27,896 nt of DNA, taken from the IMG/VR virus record IMGVR_UViG_3300035698_028158, positions 1 through 27,896 of that record. One strand, given 5' to 3'. Shown one piece after another: positions 23,437-27,896 of the stretch (positions are counted from its first letter, which is position 1; every line of letters begins with the position of its first letter). Origin of the DNA: a virus. The notes under the pieces were generated by a model. It was given only the letters and a program-made list of their open reading frames with translations. It searched no databases and had not been told where the DNA came from. The translations under genes and the position numbers were made by a program.

Positions 23437-26217
23437 TTATGCACCAACATCGGCAAAACTTGCACCTGAAGGAGTAATTGTAAATGTTACGCCTATAAAT
23501 TCAAGACTACGTGTTGGCTTCAAGAAGATTTCACCGTATAATTCGTTTCTGTCACGAGATTCGGGAGTATTATTACTGTTATCCATTTTAACTCTGAAGT
23601 CAGTTAATCCTCTTTCTCTCTTAATACTATCAAGGATTGGATTTACTTTATTCAGAAACTGGTCAATAACTGCTTGATCATTCTGGTCAAATAATAGTCT
23701 TACTGAAATATTTGCGATAAGAACTTTAATTTGAAGTAATAATCTACGAACATTTATTCTATCAAGAGCACTCTCTCTAACCTGTAATGTTTTTTGTCCG
23801 AAGATTGCAGTACCTGCATCTGCGAAGTCAGCCATTGGGTTAATTCTACCTGCGTAGATATTATCACGAGCTTCAAGACTCAACTTATACATAGATTTCC
23901 TTGCATTAGTTACACCACGCTGGAGACCAGCAGGAGCGAACCAAGGGAATTTTGTGTTATCAGTAAAAGCCATTGCTTTAACAACCTCACCTGTTGGTGG
24001 GATATAAACATTCATATTATTTTGTGAGTCACGCATTTGAATCCAAGGGAAGTAAGTACAAGCATAACTTGAATCAATTTCAGTGTCATCTAATAATCTA
24101 ACAATTTCTTCTGAAACAGTAACATCTTCTTTCCCACTTCCACCAACTGTTGGAGAAATTGAACCAGCTAATTCGGGAGAATCGATAACATATAATGTAT
24201 CGGTTCTTTGCACTTCAATCATATCAATTGTATTTTGAATTAACAGAGTTTGTGACATCCATTCAATACCCGGAGTTGCGAAAAGGTTAATTGTAACATT
24301 CTCTGGGTTTGCAAAAGTATCGATTGCCATTTCCCATGATTGGAAGTCATTTGTTGGAACAACCAATGGTTGACCCGGATAACCTGATTTTCTTCCACCT
24401 TGACGATAATCGTCACCATAAGAACGAATTCTTCTATTCACATCCCAACCATCAAAACCACCAGCAGGAACAAGTGTAAATTTACGTGTATTAAGTTCAT
24501 AATATGGATTTGTTGCGTCATCAGTATCTGCATATGTTCTGAATTGACCTTCACCAACTTCAAACTCACCATTTGTATAACCTGTTCCGGTAGCACCACT
24601 GTCCATATGAAATCCTTTTGATTTTGTAAAACCTGTTGCTGCTTGACCACTATAGAAGTTATTAAAATCAAACATGTCTTGGTTAATACCATCACCAGTA
24701 TAACCAAGTTCAGATACACCTAAATAGGTTTTAGTAACCTTATCAGTATCAGCATATTCTGTCTTATAGAACATTTTTGGTGCAATACCAGTTGTTGTAC
24801 CAGTAATTACATCATCAGTATAATTGTTAAACATATAACCTTCGAAACCAGCAGGGAACACATCATCAGGGAACTCATCATCTAATTCAACCATAATGTA
24901 GTCACTTAGAAGCGAATATTCACCATCACTTGTACCAATTCTTTGTCCAATGAAATTAGTAGCACCCTTTACCATTGTACACTTTGAGAATGTTTCTAAA
25001 ATTGATGGTGCAGCATCAGTATCGGAGAAACTACGAACGAATATATCGAATTCACCAGTATAAGGCTTAATGTTTCCAATTGTTACTTTAATTTCTTCGT
25101 TAGCACTATTACCATCAGAAATACTAATAAGTTTAAATAATCTATCAACGCTATTACCCTTTAATTGAGATACAACCCAAGGAGTTTCAGGAGTTTGGAA
25201 TCCAACTTCATAATCACCAAAATATTGGTCACCAACTGGTGAATCTACCATTTCAGTTTTAATCCCATAAGCACTACCATCTTCATCAAGTTTTTTAATG
25301 AGGTCTGGATAAATCGCTTGAACCCAAATCATTGTTGATTTATCTTTTGGTAGATAACCAATTACATTTGGTAGGTAATTACTATCATTAGCATTTAATG
25401 ATGCACTATATGTTGCAGTATCACCACTATAAACTGAACCAGTATCAGCGTTTGTTGTAGTTAAAGTAAAACTACCGTAAACATCACCAACACCAGTTAA
25501 TGTGGTATTTAAGCTAATGGTAAGGTCAGTTGTTTGAAAATCAGTAACTGGAACACCATCAAGAGCGGTGTCTGAATCACCACGGCTTCTAATAACAGCA
25601 AGCACCATGTTTTCAAGTTCAGTTTGTGATTTTCCACTATATGTTGTCGTAACACCAGTTACTGTACCTGTACCACCTGTACCACCAGTATATGTTGTAC
25701 ATTCAAAAACCTTAATAATGTTCTCAAAAGTACCTAATACTGTATTTTTTTCCCAACCACTTTCATAAGTTCCAGTAACACCAGCACCACTAATTCCCAC
25801 ACCCAAAAATTCATTTCCTGTGAAACCAGTAGTGAAATCAGTAGTTGAAGTAATACCAGTACTTCCTGTACTTGTATCAACACCTGCTTCTAATATGATA
25901 TTCCATGATGGTCCAGCTTGATATCCACTGAGTCCAAGAACTCTGGTCACATATAATTGCTGTGCTTCCTCAAGGAATGCATTTGCAACATACGGTAATT
26001 GATATTGAAGATTTCCCTCTGGAAATCTTTTAGTGCTTTGAGCACCAAATCTGTCAGCGAATTGGGTCTGGTCTTGAATAAAGACTGCTTCGAAAGCTGG
26101 TCCTTTTTGAGTTTCACCAGCAACACCCAATGTTGTTATTCCTACATTTCTTGTTACGTAGGTGAGGTCACGTTCTTTAAATTTTACTCCCGGTGAGGTA
26201 AATACAAAATCTGTCAT
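23437..26217 (-). CDS. Contractile tail sheath protein, T4 gp18 type
   Basis: 926 residues, longer than T4 gp18 (659). The N-terminus (MTDFVFTSPGVKFKERDLTY ... GVAGETQKGPAFEAVFIQDQ, FADRFG, LPYVANAFLEEAQQLYVTRV) is the sheath start. Near the end, WFAPAGLQRGVTNARKSMYK, NIYAGRINPMADFADAGTAI, FGQKTLQVRESALDRINVRR and LLLQIKVLIANISVRLLFDQ are the conserved C-terminal sheath domain that holds protomers together. Residues about 110-280 are a Thr/Gly/Ser-rich insertion, and the middle (400-650) is also variable; these probably decorate the outside of the sheath. A GTATTTAT box lies 61 bp upstream and a strong terminator follows, so it is a single-gene late unit. Confidence 0.93.
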   Translation of the reverse strand: MTDFVFTSPGVKFKERDLTYVTRNVGITTLGVAGETQKGPAFEAVFIQDQTQFADRFGAQSTKRFPEGNLQYQLPYVANAFLEEAQQLYVTRVLGLSGYQAGPSWNIILEAGVDTSTGSTGITSTTDFTTGFTGNEFLGVGISGAGVTGTYESGWEKNTVLGTFENIIKVFECTTYTGGTGGTGTVTGVTTTYSGKSQTELENMVLAVIRSRGDSDTALDGVPVTDFQTTDLTISLNTTLTGVGDVYGSFTLTTTNADTGSVYSGDTATYSASLNANDSNYLPNVIGYLPKDKSTMIWVQAIYPDLIKKLDEDGSAYGIKTEMVDSPVGDQYFGDYEVGFQTPETPWVVSQLKGNSVDRLFKLISISDGNSANEEIKVTIGNIKPYTGEFDIFVRSFSDTDAAPSILETFSKCTMVKGATNFIGQRIGTSDGEYSLLSDYIMVELDDEFPDDVFPAGFEGYMFNNYTDDVITGTTTGIAPKMFYKTEYADTDKVTKTYLGVSELGYTGDGINQDMFDFNNFYSGQAATGFTKSKGFHMDSGATGTGYTNGEFEVGEGQFRTYADTDDATNPYYELNTRKFTLVPAGGFDGWDVNRRIRSYGDDYRQGGRKSGYPGQPLVVPTNDFQSWEMAIDTFANPENVTINLFATPGIEWMSQTLLIQNTIDMIEVQRTDTLYVIDSPELAGSISPTVGGSGKEDVTVSEEIVRLLDDTEIDSSYACTYFPWIQMRDSQNNMNVYIPPTGEVVKAMAFTDNTKFPWFAPAGLQRGVTNARKSMYKLSLEARDNIYAGRINPMADFADAGTAIFGQKTLQVRESALDRINVRRLLLQIKVLIANISVRLLFDQNDQAVIDQFLNKVNPILDSIKRERGLTDFRVKMDNSNNTPESRDRNELYGEIFLKPTRSLEFIGVTFTITPSGASFADVGA

Positions 26218-26277
26218 GTTAATTATTTTTAAATTTTTATTATTTTTTTCATTTAAAAGATTATTAAATCCTTTTCA

Positions 26278-26285
26278 ATAAATAC
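26278..26285 (-). promoter_or_regulatory. GTATTTAT late-promoter-like box before the tail sheath gene
   Basis: The minus strand reads TTCAGTATTTATTGAAAAGG, 61 bp upstream of the sheath ATG. Confidence 0.6.
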
Positions 26286-26431
26286 TGAAAAATAATCGAA
26301 AGGGTGTTTTCAATGAATATTAATGAGAGTGACGCTTACCCCAATAATTCAACATTTCCTAATTTTTGGTCTCTTTTCTTCCATATTTTCAAAAATTTTA
26401 GTTTTTTTGTATCTTTTCATTCACTTTTCAT

Positions 26432-26460
26432 AATTTAAATAAAAGTATTTTATTTAAATT
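26432..26460. repeat. Perfect 13-bp inverted repeat, A/T only
   Basis: AATTTAAATAAAA, GTA, TTTTATTTAAATT. Without a following T-tract in either direction it is not an obvious terminator; it could be a protein-binding site or a cruciform-prone element. Confidence 0.7.
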
Positions 26461-26483
26461 ATCCTTTATTTAAATTATCCTTT
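26452..26483. repeat. 16-bp tandem duplication
   Basis: ATTTAAATTATCCTTT occurs twice in direct succession; the first copy overlaps the right arm of the inverted repeat at 26432-26460. Confidence 0.75.
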
Positions 26484-26498
26484 ATTTTTAAAGATAAA

Positions 26499-26511
26499 GT
26501 ATTTATATTTG
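26499..26511 (+). promoter_or_regulatory. Overlapping GTATTTAT and TATATTTG boxes before endonuclease copy 3
   Basis: AAAGTATTTATATTTGTATTG contains both the late-type box (26499-26506) and a full host-type TAnnTTTG match (26504-26511). The ATG follows 16 bp after the latter. Which one is used cannot be told from sequence. Confidence 0.45.
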
Positions 26512-26527
26512 TATTGATATTATTAAA

Positions 26528-27896
26528 ATGAAAAATGAAATTCTAAAAATAGTAAAAAGTGGTGATGGTTATAATAAGAGAAGATTAACTGAATCATTTT
26601 TTAAAAAAAATCACATTAAGTTATATCGAAATATATTAAGTAAATCAATTAAATCTAATGTGTCATTTAATGTGATGTTATATCTAATTATTAATAATAT
26701 GCTTGAACCACCTGTTTGTGTTATGTGTGGTAAACCAGTCCGGTATAAAAAATTCAGTGAGGGGTTTTCGAAATATTGTTCAATGACATGTATTGGAAAA
26801 GATAAGAGTGTTCAGGAAAAAAGAGAGAACACATCATTAAAATCAATTGGTGTAAAGTATACTCTCCAATCTAAAAGTAAAAGAGATGAAATTAGAGAAA
26901 CCTGTTTAGCTAAATATGGTGTTGAGCATCCACAGCAACTCGATAGTGTAAAAAATAAAACAAAAGAAACTAATTTAGTTAAATATGGTGTTGAGCATCA
27001 TTTAAAACTCCAAACACAACTAGAAAAACGAAATGAAACATGTTTAATTAAATATGGTGTTAAGAACCCAATGCAATACTCCAAAACCATTGAAAAGAGT
27101 AAACGAACAAAAAAAGAGAGGTATGGTGATGAAAATTATATTAATGAACCTAAACAAAGAGAAACAAATTTAAAAAGATATGGTGTTGAGTATACCTTTA
27201 ATGATAATTATGTTAAAAGGAAAATAAAAGAAACCAATAAATTAAGATATGGTACAGTAATACCTTCCCAAAATAATATAATTAAAGAAAAAATAAGAAC
27301 GAGTAATTTAAAAACAAAAAGGAAATCAACAAAAAAATATTGGTCGGGAAAATTGGGTATTACATTAAATGATATTACCTTCAATGACGATAATGAAATT
27401 ATCATAACAAATTTTTGTGAAAAACATCCCACTTTTACAATGAATAAATCATTACTGAAAAATCGTTTACGTTATGGAATTGAAAATATTTGTACTCACT
27501 GCAACCCAATTTCAGAACATTCATCTATTAAGGAAAATGAAGTTCGTGATTTCATTAATTATGAGCTAAATATTGAAACAAAAAAAATAAGAATTAATAA
27601 TAAGGAACTTGATATCTATATTCAAGAAAACAAATTTGCAATTGAATTTGATGGTTTATATTGGCATTCAGAAATATATAAGGACGAAAAATACCACTTA
27701 AATAAAACCGAATTGTGTGAAGAACAAAGTATTCAACTACTTCATGTCTTCGAGGATGAATGGGTATATAAGAAAGAAATCGTTAAGTCAATTATTAAAA
27801 GTAAGTTAGGAATTATTGAGAATAAAATATATGGTCGTAAAACCGAGGTCAAAGAAATTAATGATAATAAAATAATTAGAGAATTCCTAGAAACTA
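26528..27896 (+). CDS. Freestanding homing endonuclease, Vsr-like (EDxHD type), copy 3, partial
   Basis: Open from the ATG at 26528 to the right edge with no stop (456 codons plus one base); the C-terminal domain lies outside. Order: helical start; Zn-binding CVMCGKP ... YCSMTC (C64, C67, C84, C88); seven tandem 23-residue repeats (101-257; one is 19 residues long); a second Cys set (FCEKHP ... CTHCNP, C297, C322, C325); and the nuclease core SSIKENEVRDFI (E336 or E338), NKELDIYIQENKFAIEFDGL (D362), YWHSEIYKDEKYHLNKTE (H380), LLHVFEDEW (D410). The segment VKSIIKSKLGIIE is shared with copies 1 and 2. It is divergent from the tail sheath gene. The closest relative in the window is copy 1. Confidence 0.8.
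   Translation, partial: MKNEILKIVKSGDGYNKRRLTESFFKKNHIKLYRNILSKSIKSNVSFNVMLYLIINNMLEPPVCVMCGKPVRYKKFSEGFSKYCSMTCIGKDKSVQEKRENTSLKSIGVKYTLQSKSKRDEIRETCLAKYGVEHPQQLDSVKNKTKETNLVKYGVEHHLKLQTQLEKRNETCLIKYGVKNPMQYSKTIEKSKRTKKERYGDENYINEPKQRETNLKRYGVEYTFNDNYVKRKIKETNKLRYGTVIPSQNNIIKEKIRTSNLKTKRKSTKKYWSGKLGITLNDITFNDDNEIIITNFCEKHPTFTMNKSLLKNRLRYGIENICTHCNPISEHSSIKENEVRDFINYELNIETKKIRINNKELDIYIQENKFAIEFDGLYWHSEIYKDEKYHLNKTELCEEQSIQLLHVFEDEWVYKKEIVKSIIKSKLGIIENKIYGRKTEVKEINDNKIIREFLET
26828..27298 (+). repeat. Seven tandem 23-residue KYGV repeats in endonuclease copy 3
   Basis: Units start at residues 101, 124, 147, 170, 193 (short, 19 residues), 212 and 235. Approximate consensus: E-T-N-L-x-K-Y-G-V-E-H-P-x-Q, then a charged helix ending K-x-K. 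The period is constant except for unit 5. Confidence 0.75.

Larger units (their letters stand above)
26218..26527. other. 310-bp divergent intergenic region between sheath and endonuclease copy 3
   Basis: Holds the sheath GTATTTAT box (26278-26285, minus), a perfect A/T inverted repeat (26432-26460), a 16-bp tandem duplication (26452-26483) and the promoter boxes of the plus-strand endonuclease (26499-26511). A 41-codon plus-strand frame at 26313 is hydrophobic and Phe-rich and is not accepted as a gene. Confidence 0.6.

Noticed and set aside
26313-26438. 41-codon plus-strand frame upstream of endonuclease copy 3
   Set aside because: Composition is dominated by Phe, Ser and Asn as expected from T-rich non-coding DNA, and it runs into the inverted repeat; no family resemblance.
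19065-27896. Classical HNH or GIY-YIG label for the three endonucleases
   Set aside because: No HNH or GIY-YIG motif was found; the core with D-I-x-I/F-P, G-L-Y-W-H-S and F-E-D-E fits the Vsr-like EDxHD arrangement better.
1-27896. tRNA genes, CRISPR array, insertion sequence, attachment site
   Set aside because: No T-arm and cloverleaf pattern, no regularly spaced DNA repeats, no transposase and no long direct repeats were seen; a covariance-model scan could still find a divergent tRNA.

Overview
This window looks like part of the genome of a large contractile-tailed (T4-type) bacteriophage that infects a member of the Bacteroidota. The phage assignment rests on a tail sheath protein, a gp19-type tail tube protein, a tape measure protein, a gp5-type OB-fold spike protein, a gp26-type baseplate protein, PhoH and a gp55-like sigma factor. 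The host assignment is an inference from the A+T-rich composition (roughly one third G+C by eye), the weakness or absence of Shine-Dalgarno sequences, and several TAnnTTTG -7 boxes of the Bacteroidota type. No tRNA, rRNA, CRISPR array or insertion sequence was seen.

Layout. (1) Positions 1-9141, minus strand, read from right to left: a gp26-like baseplate protein, a 52-residue ORF that a -1 frameshift could fuse to it, a terminator, the tape measure protein, a 380-bp non-coding gap, a 1097-residue baseplate/tube-like protein, a small LysM-like baseplate protein, a BRO-N protein, and a glycosyltransferase cut by the window edge. (2) Positions 9287-19050, plus strand, tightly packed with many TAATG or ATGA junctions: PhoH, a small unknown protein, a HAD-like protein, two glycosyltransferases, a gp55-like sigma factor, a papain-like protein, unknown virion proteins, the OB-fold spike protein and a PD-(D/E)XK nuclease. 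(3) Positions 19065-26217, minus strand: tail sheath, a freestanding homing endonuclease, a small acidic protein, the tail tube, and a second homing endonuclease. (4) From 26528 to the edge, plus strand: a third, partial homing endonuclease.

How the parts fit. Late structural genes carry the box GTATTTAT 14-61 bp upstream of their start codons and on their coding strand. The gp55-like protein is the natural candidate to recognise it. The three endonuclease genes and the PD-(D/E)XK nuclease instead carry host-like TAnnTTTG boxes. The two minus-strand endonucleases sit directly behind the terminators of sheath and tube, so the mobile genes look like self-contained cassettes placed between late transcription units.

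Most interesting points: a probable programmed -1 frameshift (T TTT TTC) joining the gp26-like protein to the 52-residue ORF; an OmpA-like domain carried on a predicted coiled-coil stalk inside a tube-like baseplate protein; a 23-residue repeat present in 7, 3 and 1 copies in the three paralogous Vsr-like endonucleases; and the GTATTTAT box paired with a gp55-like sigma factor.
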